Shown here in pieces: positions 22,699-32,509 of a stretch of 64,000 bases of DNA. The position numbers and the translations under genes were made by a program. Below the pieces are notes generated by a model. The model did no database searches. It worked only from the letters and a program-made list of their open reading frames with translations, and was not told the origin of the DNA. The first letter of the stretch is position 1. Each line of letters opens with the position of its first letter. This DNA is from Buxus sempervirens (lineage: Eukaryota; Streptophyta; Magnoliopsida; Buxales; Buxaceae). Location of the stretch: assembly GCA_947561395.2 (NCBI GenBank), contig OX387187.1:2114976-2178975 (forward strand). The letters are read 5' to 3'.

Positions 22699-25302
22699 TT
22701 AATGGCACCTCCTGACATGTATACAGCAATCATGCTCCATGGTCGACCAGTAGTAGCCCAGCCTCAAGATCTTCTTTGCCAGCATGTGCCCGCTCATGTG
22801 GGGCCCACAAACTCCTCCATGTACAGTTTCAATCAGTCTTTCCGATTCAGCCTTGGCTACACATCTGAGCAGAATATCGTTATGTGACCTCTTGTACAAA
22901 TGTCCACCACTTAGCAGAAACTGACCCGCCAACCTCTGTATTGTCCTCTTCTCAGTAGACGTGGCATTTTCTGGTAGACTCCTATTGTTCAAGAAATTTT
23001 TGATATCTTGAAACCATGGTGTTTCTTCTTCTGGTGCTCCCTCTAGAACGAGACAGTAATCCGGCTCATCTCGGACCTCAATTTCCAGTGGTCTGATGTC
23101 TACCCCTTCTGGTAAGCTGACCATTGAAGCCAATGTTGCTAGAGCATCCGCAAACTGATTTTTGGCCCTTGGCATATAGTTGAAGGAAATTCGAGTAAAA
23201 TTTGTGCTTATTTCTTCCAAATACTGGTGATAGGGGATCAATTTGTGATCCTTGGTTTTCCACTCACCAGTTGTTTGGAAGATGATAAGGCTCGAATCCC
23301 CGTATACGTCAAGTTCCTCTACTTTATGATCCATGGCGGCTTGCAACCCAATTATGCATGCCTCATATTCTGCAATATTATTGGTGCACTGGAATCTCAA
23401 CTTTACTGCAATCGGGATGTGTGACCCATCTGGCTTGACCAAGACTGCCCCTATTCCATTTCCATTCATGTTGGCGGCCCCATCGAAGAACATCTGCCAA
23501 GAACTCTCACTTTCATCCTCTTCAGTGTATATGATTGCCTCATCTGGAAAGTTGGTCTTCAAGGGTTGGTATTCTGGCAAAGGATGTGCAGCCAGGTGAT
23601 CAGCTATGGCTTGACCCTTGATCGCCTTCTGGGTGATGTATGTGAGGTCAAACTCGGACAATAGCAGTTGCCACTTTGCCGTCCTGCCAGTCAGTGCTGG
23701 TTTCTCAAATAAATACTTCAGCGGGTCCATCCGAGATATCAATAGTGTGGAGTGACTAAGGAAGTAATGCCTTAGCCTCTGAGTGACCCACACTAGAGCA
23801 CAGCAAGTCTTCTCCAATGGTGAGTAATTGGCTTCATATTCCGTGAATTTTTTACTCAGATAGTAAATGGCCCTTTCTTTTCTACCCATCTCATAGTGCT
23901 GCCCCAAGACACATCCCATCGACGTTTCCAACATTGACAAGTACAGGATCAGTGGTCTTCCTGGAGTTGGTGGCACTAGCACAGGTGGGTTCAGTAAATA
24001 TTCCTTGATCGTATCGAAGGCCTGCTGGCAATCCTCATTCCAGACCGTTGGGTTATCTTTCCTCAGAAGCTTGAAAATTGGTTCACAGATAGCAGTGAGC
24101 TGTGCTATGAACCGGCTTATGTATTGAATCCTCCCGAGAAAACCACGAACCTCCTTCTCGGTTCTGGGTGCTGACATTTCAATTATGGCCTTGGCTTTAG
24201 CTGGGTCAATTTCAATTCCTTTTCGGCTCACAATAAATCCCAGTAACTTCCCTGATGTAGCCCCAAAGACGCACTTAGCCGGATTAAGCCGTAGACTGTA
24301 CTTCCTGAGACGATCAAATACTTTCTTCAGGTTGATCAGGTGGTCCTCCTCTTTGCATGATTTGGCAATCATATCGTCCACATAGACCTCCATCTCCTTG
24401 TGGATCATGTCATGGAATAGTGCAGTCATGGCCCGCTGGTATGTTGCCCCAGCGTTCTTGAGTCCAAATGGCATGACTGTATAGTGGAATGTGCCCCAAG
24501 GTGTGATAAATGCTGTTTTCTCTTGATCTTCCTTAGCCATCTTGATCTGATTGTACCCCGAGAAACCATCCATGAAGGAGAATAGACTATGTACCGCAGT
24601 ATTATCAACCAGAATGTCGATGTGTGGAAGCAGAAAATCATCCTTTGGGCTTGCCTTGTTCAAGTCTCTATAGTCCACGCACATTCGGACTTTCCCGTCC
24701 TTCTTTGGTACCGGCACTATATTTGCGAGCCACTTAGGGTACGTAGAGACTGCCAAAAATCCGGCTTGAAATTGTTTGACCACTTCGTCTGTGACCTTTA
24801 AGGTCCATTCCGGTTTTAATCTTCTCAGCTTCTGCTTAATTGGCTTAACCCCTGGCAAAATTGGCAACTTATGCATCACCATGTCCGTGTCCAACCCCGG
24901 CATGTCCCGATATGACCAAGCAAACACATCTTTGTAGTCTGCCAAGAACTGTGACATTTCATTTTTCTGCACATCAGACAAGCATGACCCGATTTTCACA
25001 ATTTTTGGGTCCTCTTCGGTCCCAAAATTTATGGATATGGTCTCCTCAATATTAGGTTGGACCCCCTTTTCATGATGTTCCAATTGGTATTCAATTTCTT
25101 TTGGAACGTCTTCTCCTTCGACCTCGATCTTTTCTTCGATCCCCATGAGGTCAAAGTTGAGCTCGAAGTCGAAGTCATATTCAACTTGGTCCAATTCGGT
25201 CTGATTATATGGTTCATAAGTGGTTTGGACCCTTTTGAAAAAATTAAATTTCCTAGAAAAATGGAAAAATCTTTTTGGGTTTTTTGTGAGCCTTCTAAAC
25301 AT
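22699..25302 (-). CDS. pol: E2 reverse transcriptase, RNase H, second RNase H, start of integrase (867 residues)
   Basis: RT spans about residues 145-400 with KKDGKVRMCVDYRDLN, FMDGFSGYNQIKM, MPFGLKNAGATYQRAM and the YVDD box at 307-310. The first RNase H region is about 450-575 (YYLSKKFTEYE, LEKTCCALVW, DPLKYLFEKP). The second RNase H is about 602-730 with D608, E645, D669 and D719. The end (about 780-867) is the start of the integrase zinc-binding domain (HGGVCGPHMSGHM). The enzyme converts RNA to DNA within particles. The dual RNase H places E2 in the Tat lineage. Confidence 0.93.
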   Translation of the reverse strand: MFRRLTKNPKRFFHFSRKFNFFKRVQTTYEPYNQTELDQVEYDFDFELNFDLMGIEEKIEVEGEDVPKEIEYQLEHHEKGVQPNIEETISINFGTEEDPKIVKIGSCLSDVQKNEMSQFLADYKDVFAWSYRDMPGLDTDMVMHKLPILPGVKPIKQKLRRLKPEWTLKVTDEVVKQFQAGFLAVSTYPKWLANIVPVPKKDGKVRMCVDYRDLNKASPKDDFLLPHIDILVDNTAVHSLFSFMDGFSGYNQIKMAKEDQEKTAFITPWGTFHYTVMPFGLKNAGATYQRAMTALFHDMIHKEMEVYVDDMIAKSCKEEDHLINLKKVFDRLRKYSLRLNPAKCVFGATSGKLLGFIVSRKGIEIDPAKAKAIIEMSAPRTEKEVRGFLGRIQYISRFIAQLTAICEPIFKLLRKDNPTVWNEDCQQAFDTIKEYLLNPPVLVPPTPGRPLILYLSMLETSMGCVLGQHYEMGRKERAIYYLSKKFTEYEANYSPLEKTCCALVWVTQRLRHYFLSHSTLLISRMDPLKYLFEKPALTGRTAKWQLLLSEFDLTYITQKAIKGQAIADHLAAHPLPEYQPLKTNFPDEAIIYTEEDESESSWQMFFDGAANMNGNGIGAVLVKPDGSHIPIAVKLRFQCTNNIAEYEACIIGLQAAMDHKVEELDVYGDSSLIIFQTTGEWKTKDHKLIPYHQYLEEISTNFTRISFNYMPRAKNQFADALATLASMVSLPEGVDIRPLEIEVRDEPDYCLVLEGAPEEETPWFQDIKNFLNNRSLPENATSTEKRTIQRLAGQFLLSGGHLYKRSHNDILLRCVAKAESERLIETVHGGVCGPHMSGHMLAKKILRLGYYWSTMEHDCCIHVRRCH

Positions 25303-26048
25303 AATTCCCCTGAAGACGAAGGCTCATTAGGACCTTCAGGGAAATGGCAATCCACTATTGGAGTTTTTTTTGGAAGTCGCGTCAGTTTGCCACACAGACG
25401 CTGCCTCAAAGGTAAGGGGAGTTTCCTCCCAATTGTTTAATACAAAATTTTTGGGAGCAGGGGAAATAGGGAAAGCCTGCTCCTCAAGCCCCGCGTCCGA
25501 TGCCATCATCACCGAGTGGGTACTGCCTTTTCTGCTACAGGGCCCAGTCCAGATATAACCTCATCCGGAATCTTTACTGCGCCCCAGTCAATGAATGGTA
25601 GCTCGTTGTCACTACCAGCTTTTTCGTCTTCAGTCATGGCGAAGAAAGCCCCCACATCTTCAGAGAAGTCTGTCCGCTGCTCTGGTTGTGGCCCAGGCCC
25701 ATCCATTGCTCCCAGTATGGGAGATGGGTTGTATGGTTGCAAGGTCGAAACAAATGGCTTTTGAAATGGGTTGACGTTGTGGTAAGGAGGTTTGGACTGG
25801 TCCATGAGAGGAGACAGTTGGATGATGCAAGAGGGTTTTGGAAAACTTTCCTTTAAATGAGGGAGTTTTCCTTTACTTCTTTCCTTTCTTTCTTCATGCT
25901 TCATCCTCCTCCACCCTCTGGGCTTGAAGCCCAACCCTACTTTAGGGATCAGTTTCTTAGCCGTGATTGGCTCCACCATCCCTTGCAAATTGATTCCCAG
26001 GCCTTTCCCTGGGTGAAAGTGGTATTTTTCCATCACTTTCTTCACCAT
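25303..26048 (-). pseudogene. E2 post-protease linker with G-patch-like motif
   Basis: The piece 25509-26048 starts with a MVKKVMEKYHFHPGKGLG stretch and then VGLGFKPRGW, a G-patch-like pattern in the same place as in E1 and E3. It is followed by a Pro/Ser-rich linker. The stretch to 25303 links to RT. Some Ogre/Tat elements are known to splice between protease and RT; I see no firm proof of that here. Confidence 0.6.
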
Positions 26049-26063
26049 CTTCTCAGCAGTTGT

Positions 26064-28493
26064 TTATTTTCTTTTTTCTTTCTCACACCCCCCAGGTATG
26101 TAATTGACCGTCTCGAACTGAAATGAGTGAAACACAATCTTGTCGACAGTTAAGTCCACGTTTATCAAGGGTACATCAGGTGACACAATGGGAGGCACCA
26201 AGTTTTCAGTTAGGACTGTTATCACCCTTTGCCCTCTTACATATTTCACCCTTTGGTGAAGCGTGGATGGTATTGCCCTAGCCGAATGTATCCACGGCCT
26301 CCCTAGGAGCAGATTGAAGGCTGCGGGTATATCCATCACCTCAAATGTGATGTTGAAGATATTCGGCCCAATTGTGACCGGCAGTTCAATCTCCCCTAGG
26401 GAGTGGGTTTTGGAGCTATCAAAAGCCCTCACTATTCTCTCATTCTGTTTAATTCTTGACTGGTCCAGACCAAGCTTGGTAAAAGTGATTAACGGGCAAA
26501 CGTTTAACGCCGACCCGTTGTCAATTAAAACCTGTGCAATCATGCAGCCCTTACAAAGCACTGTGATGTGCAAAGGGTCAACGTGATAGCACCCACCTGG
26601 GCTGATCTCACCCTCTGAGAAACTTATCACATTATGTGATAAGATTTGACCAACCATTTTGCCAAGCTGGTCTGGATCGAATGTCTGGGATACGTGTGCA
26701 CTCTGTAGCACCCTTAACAATGCATCCCTGTGCTTTTCAGAATTCAGCAAAAGGCCCAGTATTGAAATCTGGGCCGGGACCTTATTCAGCTGATCCACAA
26801 GATTGAATTCACTTTTTTTGATTATTTTTATGAGGTCTGCTGCCTCATTTTCTGCACCCTGGGGGGTGTCTTCTCCTATTTTTGTCTTTCCTTTCTGTTT
26901 TCTTTTTTCTTCTGTTTCTTTTTTTTCTTTTTCTACTTCTGTCTCCTTCTCTTTCTCTTCACCCCCTGCACATCTCCCTAACCTCGTCATGAGGTTCACC
27001 TTCTCCTGGTTCTGGTTCCTAACCACTGGAACCGTAGCCGTGATTCCCTCGCAGTAATTCCATGGTACAGCGGCCTCAGAATAGGCTAGTTTGGGGATAT
27101 TAACCACTAATGGCTGGAGTTTGGACAGGGATGAATGGGCCGGTTTAGGAAAAGTCTGGGCTGGCTGAACATTTACAACCAAGGGTTGAAGTTTGGACTT
27201 TGTGGGGACAGAAGAGGTGATGGAAGCAGTGGTGGGATCAAGGTTGATGACCAGTGGAGCCTTGGACGGCTTGGATGGTGAATAAATGGGTGGACTGCAA
27301 TTGAAGACCAATGGAGGCCTTGCAGTATTCATCTGGGCCATAAGAGAGGAGATTCGATTTAAAGAGGAGCTTATGTCCTCAGCAGCAGAATTATTTTTCT
27401 GGGAGACCATGTTGATCTCCTCTTCTTCCTTTTCTCGGAAAAATTGGACCTGGACCGTGGTCCCTACTGGAGCTATGAGCTGAGATGGGTCAAAGGCCCT
27501 TCTTGTAGTGGATATGGCAGTGATGGAGTTGGATGGGTCTGCCCCATTGCGGTACGGCAGAGGGTTCTGCCCAATATCATTCCCGGACGGGGCTGGTGCA
27601 GCAATGTTAAACACCAAGGCCTTCTGGTCCAACAAGTCCTGGACCGCGTGTTTCAACACCCAGCAGACATCTGTAGAATGCCCCGGTGCACCCATGTGGA
27701 AGTCACAGGTGACCGCTGAGTCAAAATTCCTCCCCTTGGTGGCATTCGGGTTGGGCTCTTTCAGAGTCAAATACTCCCCCTTCAGCAGGGTTGGTAGCAG
27801 CTGGGATAGAGATATCGGGAGAGGCGTAAAGACACGGTTCCTCCTTGTTGCTAACCAGGCCTCCCTCTCTTCCTTGGTAAAAGCCCTCCTTGGGTTTGCT
27901 GGTACGGAGGGGGAGAAATTGACATTCAGTGGGGTCTGATAAGACTGCTGGGCCTGCTGGGCCTGTTCGGGTGCAGAGATGTTGACGTGGAGCGGCTTCT
28001 TGGCTGGAGGAGCCTGGACCTGGTTCACTTCTCCTTCTTTTCGGGCCCCGTTATTCTTGAACCCGGTTCCCTTCTTCTGGGCCATGGATGCAGAGGAATC
28101 AGGCTGCCCAGTCAGAGTAGAGTAGTCTATCAGCCTTCCTAACTTGACCCCTTCCTCGATCCGGTCCACTACCTGTACCAAGGCTGCAAAGTTGGTGGTG
28201 ATCTGGCCCACCAGATGGTTGTAGAAAGGCTGCCCCAGTGTGCCCATGGATGTTGAAATCATTTCCGGCTCCTGCATAGGCGGCCTGACCTGGGAGGCGG
28301 CCTCTCTCCACCTCTTGGCATACTGCCGTACCGGCTCATCTTTCCCTTTACTCATCCTCATCATGTCGTGCCGGTTTGGCACGATCTCAGAGTTAAACTT
28401 GTACTGATCCAGGAACGCGTCAGCCAAGTCCTTCCACCTCCTGATTCTTCCATGGTCCACTGTAGCGAACCACCTAAGAGCTGACCCGGTCAA
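26064..28493 (-). CDS. gag-pro: E2 Gag core and aspartic protease (809-residue open piece)
   Basis: The first about 130 residues hold the gag core (WFATVDHGRIRRWKDLADAF, QYAKRWREAA). A zinc-knuckle-like C263-x2-H266-x5-H272-x4-C277 follows. A Pro/Ser-rich and then highly charged Lys/Glu region lies between Gag and protease. The protease domain has its catalytic D658 in LIDNGSALNVCP; the final part includes the LLLGRPWIH stretch typical of retroelement proteases. It would supply capsid protein and the enzyme that cuts the polyprotein. It is the longest continuous gag-protease frame in the window, and the E3 copy at 43114-45300 aligns with it throughout. Confidence 0.9.
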   Translation of the reverse strand: MTGSALRWFATVDHGRIRRWKDLADAFLDQYKFNSEIVPNRHDMMRMSKGKDEPVRQYAKRWREAASQVRPPMQEPEMISTSMGTLGQPFYNHLVGQITTNFAALVQVVDRIEEGVKLGRLIDYSTLTGQPDSSASMAQKKGTGFKNNGARKEGEVNQVQAPPAKKPLHVNISAPEQAQQAQQSYQTPLNVNFSPSVPANPRRAFTKEEREAWLATRRNRVFTPLPISLSQLLPTLLKGEYLTLKEPNPNATKGRNFDSAVTCDFHMGAPGHSTDVCWVLKHAVQDLLDQKALVFNIAAPAPSGNDIGQNPLPYRNGADPSNSITAISTTRRAFDPSQLIAPVGTTVQVQFFREKEEEEINMVSQKNNSAAEDISSSLNRISSLMAQMNTARPPLVFNCSPPIYSPSKPSKAPLVINLDPTTASITSSVPTKSKLQPLVVNVQPAQTFPKPAHSSLSKLQPLVVNIPKLAYSEAAVPWNYCEGITATVPVVRNQNQEKVNLMTRLGRCAGGEEKEKETEVEKEKKETEEKRKQKGKTKIGEDTPQGAENEAADLIKIIKKSEFNLVDQLNKVPAQISILGLLLNSEKHRDALLRVLQSAHVSQTFDPDQLGKMVGQILSHNVISFSEGEISPGGCYHVDPLHITVLCKGCMIAQVLIDNGSALNVCPLITFTKLGLDQSRIKQNERIVRAFDSSKTHSLGEIELPVTIGPNIFNITFEVMDIPAAFNLLLGRPWIHSARAIPSTLHQRVKYVRGQRVITVLTENLVPPIVSPDVPLINVDLTVDKIVFHSFQFETVNYIPGGCEKEKRK

Positions 28494-28499
28494 ACTCCT

Positions 28500-29081
28500 C
28501 TAGAAGAGTTGAATTAATATGCTGTCATCCCGGCCAAACTGGCAAAGGGCCCCGCAGTATAATTTTAAGTGGCTCATAGGGCAGCCTGTGCCGTCGAATT
28601 TGTCGAAGTTCGGGCACTTGAACTTGGCCGGTAAGCATACGTCTGGATACATGCACAGATCCTCGAAAGTGGTGCCTCCATAGCTGTTTCCCCCCTTCAC
28701 TTCCTTCAGCTCTTCCTGGATCCTTTCTATCCTGAGTAGCATCTTCTTTTCCATCTCTTCTCTGGCCTTTTCCTTCTCCAGTTATTTCTCGGATTCTGCT
28801 GTATTTTCCCTGATCAGAATGGGTTCAGGGACTGGTTCAAAAATGGGCTCAGGCATGGGTTGAACCGGAGGCGGCATGTAGGCCTGAGGTGGTGGTGCCT
28901 GATGGGAAGTTGACGCTTGATTTTGGGCTTGAACCTGTTGGGCCTGAGCCGCCAGTAAGTCTCCCAGCATTTTGGCTAGACCAGCCACTTGCTCCTGCAG
29001 CTGAGCAAAGTCTTGAGCGGGTACGATGGCTTGAGCTTGGTTCTCTTCAGTATTCATGGCTCTGGCTTTGGATCTGGTCAC
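28500..29081 (-). pseudogene. gag: E2 gag, N-terminal part
   Basis: The start is at the MTRSKARAMN methionine (29081). The N-terminal part is Gln/Ala/Pro-rich with a predicted coiled coil (FAQLQEQVAGLAKMLGDLL). It is followed by a Glu/Lys-rich helix and the gag core entry LPAKFKCPNFDKFDGTGCP (28.6 kb), which matches E1. It continues into the next piece downstream on the minus strand. Confidence 0.85.
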
Positions 29082-29239
29082 GGGAGCAATGGTTGCAAAT
29101 AATTGTACCTGGGTTGCAAGTAAATGTACCTGGGGAAAAAATTAATAGAACATGTTAGCTTCCATTTAACTTGAGTCACACCCTTATACATGTAAACAAA
29201 TAGGTTAGGTGAACACCAATCCAGATTTGTTTTTTTTTT

Positions 29240-30545
29240 TTTTTTGTGTTGGAATATTTTAGGGCTTCCAAGGGTCCCAAAAATTTTTTTGATTTGATTG
29301 GTGCAAAAAAGACCAACCAAGGGTTCATGGAATATTTTAAGGCTTCCAGAGGTCCCACTTTTTTTTTTTTTGGCTTGATTGGTAAAAAGAAGACCAACCA
29401 AGGGTTCATGGAATATTTTAGGGCTTTCAAAGGTCCCACTTTTTTTTTTGACTTGATTGGTAAAAAGAAGACCAACCAAGGGTTCATGGAATATTTTAGG
29501 GCTTATAAAGGTCCCACAATTTTTTGATTTGATTGGTAAAAAGAAGACCAACCAAGGGTTCATGGAATATTTTAGGGCTTCCAGAGGTCCCACTTTTTTG
29601 ATTTGATTGGTAAAAAGAAGACCAACCAAGGGTTCATGGAATATTTTAGGACTTCCAGAGGTCTCACAATTTTTTGATTTGATTGGTAAAAAGAAGACCA
29701 ACCAAGGGTTCATGGAATATTTTAGGGCTTCCAAAGGTCCCACAATTTTTTGATTTGATTGGTAAAAAGAAGACCAACCAAGGGTTCATGGAATATTTTA
29801 GGGCTTCCAGAGGTCCCACCTTTTTTATTTGATTGGTACGAAAAAGACCAACCAAGGGTTTTTATGGAATATTTTAGGGTTTCCAAAGGTCCCACAATTT
29901 TTTGATTTGATTGGTAAAAAGAAAACCAACCAAGGGTTCATGGAATATTTTAGGGCTTCCAGAGGTCCCACAATTTTTTGATTTGATTGGTAAAAAGAAG
30001 ACCAACCAAGGGTTCATGGAATATTTTAGGGCTTCCAAAGGTCCCACAATTTTTTGATTTGATTGCTAAAAAAAAGACCAACCAAGGGTTCATGGAATAT
30101 TGTAGGGCTTCCAGAGGTCCCACCTTTTTTTTATTTGATTGGTACGAAAAAGACCAACCAAGGGTTTTTGTGGAATATTTTAGGGCTTCCAAAGGTCCCA
30201 CAATTTTTTGATTTGATTGGTAAAAAGAAGACCAACCAAGGGTTCATGGAATATTTTAGGGCTTCCAGAGGTCCCATTTTTTTTTATTTGATTGGTACGA
30301 AAAAGACCAACCAAGGGTTTTTATGGAATATTTTAGGGTTTCCAAAGGTCCCACAATTTTTTGATTTGATTGGTAAAAAGAAGACCAACCAAGGGTTCAT
30401 GGAATATTTTAAGGCTTCCAGAGGTCCCACTTTTTTTTTTGACTTGATTAGTAAAAAGAAGACCAACCAAGGATTCATGGAATATTTTAGGGCTTCCAGA
30501 GGTCCCATTTTTTTCAGATTTGATTGATAAAAATAATCAACCAAG
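29240..30545. repeat. Tandem repeat array, 76-bp unit, about 17 copies
   Basis: Each unit carries GACCAACCAAGGGTTCATGG, then AATATTTTAGGGCTTCC, a GGTCCCAC box, a run of T, and TGATTTGATTGGTAAAAAG. CCAACCAAGG starts recur about every 76 bp from 29313 to 30540. Variation lies mostly in the length of the T run. Long frames run through it on both strands, but they are a by-product of the repeat and are not annotated as genes. Confidence 0.93.
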
Positions 30546-30842
30546 GTTTATTTTTTTTTATTTATTTTTTCAAATTTGCTGAATTTTCTCAGTTTTCAAG
30601 TTCAAAAGTTGATTGACACATGTTTGAATTGAATTGATATCAAAAAAAATATGACACCTTAGCTTGTTCTTTGAGTTTCAACATTATGTTTAATCTGAAA
30701 GGAATATATTTTTTTATTTTTTATTTTTATTTTTTTTAGACATTTTTATATTTTCTTTGGGGTGCCTAAGGATTATCCACAGTGTTTAGGCATTTTATTC
30801 TGAAAATTCGGGCTGAAAAAGCCAATTTATTCATTTTCTGCA

Positions 30843-30983
30843 TGTATCTGGCATTAAGTGCCGGATAAGCATATGTCTTATTGTATCCGGCAATAATGAC
30901 CGGATACACGCATAAGCCTTTGTATCCGGCAATATATACCGGATATGAAGAAAATTATTCTTAACCGGCCTAAGTTGCCGGTT
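30843..30983. repeat. Palindrome array in the leader of E2, 39-bp phase
   Basis: Starts at 30843, 30882, 30921 and 30960. The fourth unit uses TTAACCGG/CCGGTTAA arms but keeps the phase. No TATA box lies next to it on either strand, unlike the other arrays. Confidence 0.85.
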
Positions 30984-31779
30984 AATGCCGAAATGGCCAT
31001 TTTTGACTCATTTTTTCACTAGATTAGGTTTTTTTTTCATTCCCACTTGATGTTCACCTTAACTTGACCTTCAAAACTTGCCCCAAATTGGGCTTGGACA
31101 TCATACTTGTAAAATTCCCCAAATTCATGAAAAGAACATGGCATTACCTTGCCACCTTGTATTACCTTCATTCAATATGGTATTCACATTATACCTTGGC
31201 CTGTAAAACATGCAAACGGCCTTCCCACATTTACACCCAATTCCCCAAACGCAATTGTGTGCCTTTAGCTGAAAACGTGTTTCTCCACCTTCAAGCATAT
31301 GGTTTTTGGGTTTTGGCTTAATTGGCAACTTAGAACTCAAGTCTAGTGATGCTCGGAATCGAATCACAGATCCCATTGTCATCACATCATTGACTCAAAT
31401 TCTAAGGTAAATGTTTTCACTTTCGCTTTCCGAAGTCACGACCTCGGTGCGCCAAGCTACACACATTCATGGTTCAACTTCCTATAGGTAATGGGTAGGC
31501 TGTGCAAATAGTTTAAAGTGCTCAAGTGCAATTTAAAATTGTGGTAATATTCACAACGTCCCAGCCCCTTGCCACTCTTTTTCGTAGCCATGCATTCAAT
31601 TTCAAGCCAAGGTACATATGACAAAATAATGAAGCTAAATACAAGCAAGCAAGAGCCAAAGCAACCAAATATGCACAAAAATATTGCATGCCCAAAAAGT
31701 GGTATACAAGCATGTTATCATGTTGTACCAATAACCAAAAAAAATCATGCTAAACATGCTTGAAACCCAAAAGCATTCC

Positions 31780-32270
31780 CTAAATCTCAGATTTCATGCT
31801 TTTTTTTCATACTCAAAGTGTACCATTTCTACCCAAATTGAAGCCTAAAAATTTAGCACTTACTTGACATGGTTCAAAAGTGTTTCAATGAGGTAAAACA
31901 TGCTTAAGATCTCCCCAAAATACATTAAAATTTTCATATTTTTCATGCTCAAAAGTGCATCACTCATACCCCAAATTAATGCCTAAAAATTTAGCAACTA
32001 CTTGACATGGTATATTGGTGAAAACATGCTAAAAAAAATCCCACAATGTACACTAAAATTCCAGATTTCATGCTCTTGGTTTTCATGCTCAAATCAAGTC
32101 CCCCTATACCCCTAAATCAAAGGCATGGCATAATAAAAAATTTTAAGCACAAGAAAGCATGCTTCATGGGAATCATGTTTGAATACCCCAAAAATTCTGA
32201 ACTCCTAGATTTCATGCTTCTAATTCTCATGTTCAAGCCATGGTATTAAAAATTCAAATTAGAGCATGTT
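31780..32270. repeat. Diverged tandem repeats of about 130 bp in E2 leader
   Basis: Segments with CCTAAAAATTTAGCA followed by CTTGACATGG occur near 31846 and 31981 (about 135 bp apart), with a more diverged third copy near 32110. CATGCTCAA/CATGCTTC words recur between them. About three to four decayed units. Confidence 0.55.
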
Positions 32271-32489
32271 ATCACCAAATGCATCAAAATCATGCTTCAA
32301 GATAGGCTTTTCTTGAATCAATCTCTAGGCAACATCAAACAACACATACATGCCTTTGTCCATAGAAATTCCAAAGCATCACAATCAGATTTAAAATACC
32401 ACAATATGCACAATAAAATAAGCAAGATAGCAAGCATTCAAAAATAAGTAAAAAGTATGAATATACACAAAATGGCTTAAATCCACAAA

Positions 32490-32507
32490 TCCCCAGCAGA
32501 GTCGCCA
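32490..32507 (-). promoter_or_regulatory. Primer binding site of E2
   Basis: On the minus strand TGGCGACTCTGCTGGGGA starts two bases after the end of the 5' LTR. It begins TGG, complementary to the CCA tail of a tRNA. A primer of the tRNA-Arg kind is usual for Ogre/Tat elements; the exact tRNA was not checked. It confirms the minus orientation of E2. Confidence 0.85.
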
Positions 32508-32509
32508 GT

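Larger units (their letters stand above)
29082..32489 (-). other. E2 leader (5' untranslated region)
   Basis: Between primer binding site and gag there are 3.4 kb without a supported gene. From the LTR side it holds diverged repeats (about 31780-32270), a palindrome array (30843-30983), T-rich sequence and a 76-bp tandem array (29240-30545). No ORF1 like that of classical Ogre elements is recognised, which favours another Tat branch (Retand-like). Confidence 0.75.

Noticed and set aside
24185-25558. Plus-strand frames opposite E2 pol
   Set aside because: They overlap conserved pol on the minus strand and show no independent similarity; shadows of the real gene.
29078-30544. Long frames on both strands with repeating NPWLVFFLPIKSK-like or GFMEYFRASRGP-like peptides
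   Set aside because: They are translations of the 76-bp tandem array, change frame with T-run length and have no start context or homologue; treated as repeat by-products.
29240-30545. CRISPR-like regular repeat array
   Set aside because: Units are direct tandem repeats with no unique spacers, in plant DNA.
32490-32507. A tRNA gene at the primer binding site
   Set aside because: Only the 18-nt complement of a tRNA tail is present, with no cloverleaf around it.
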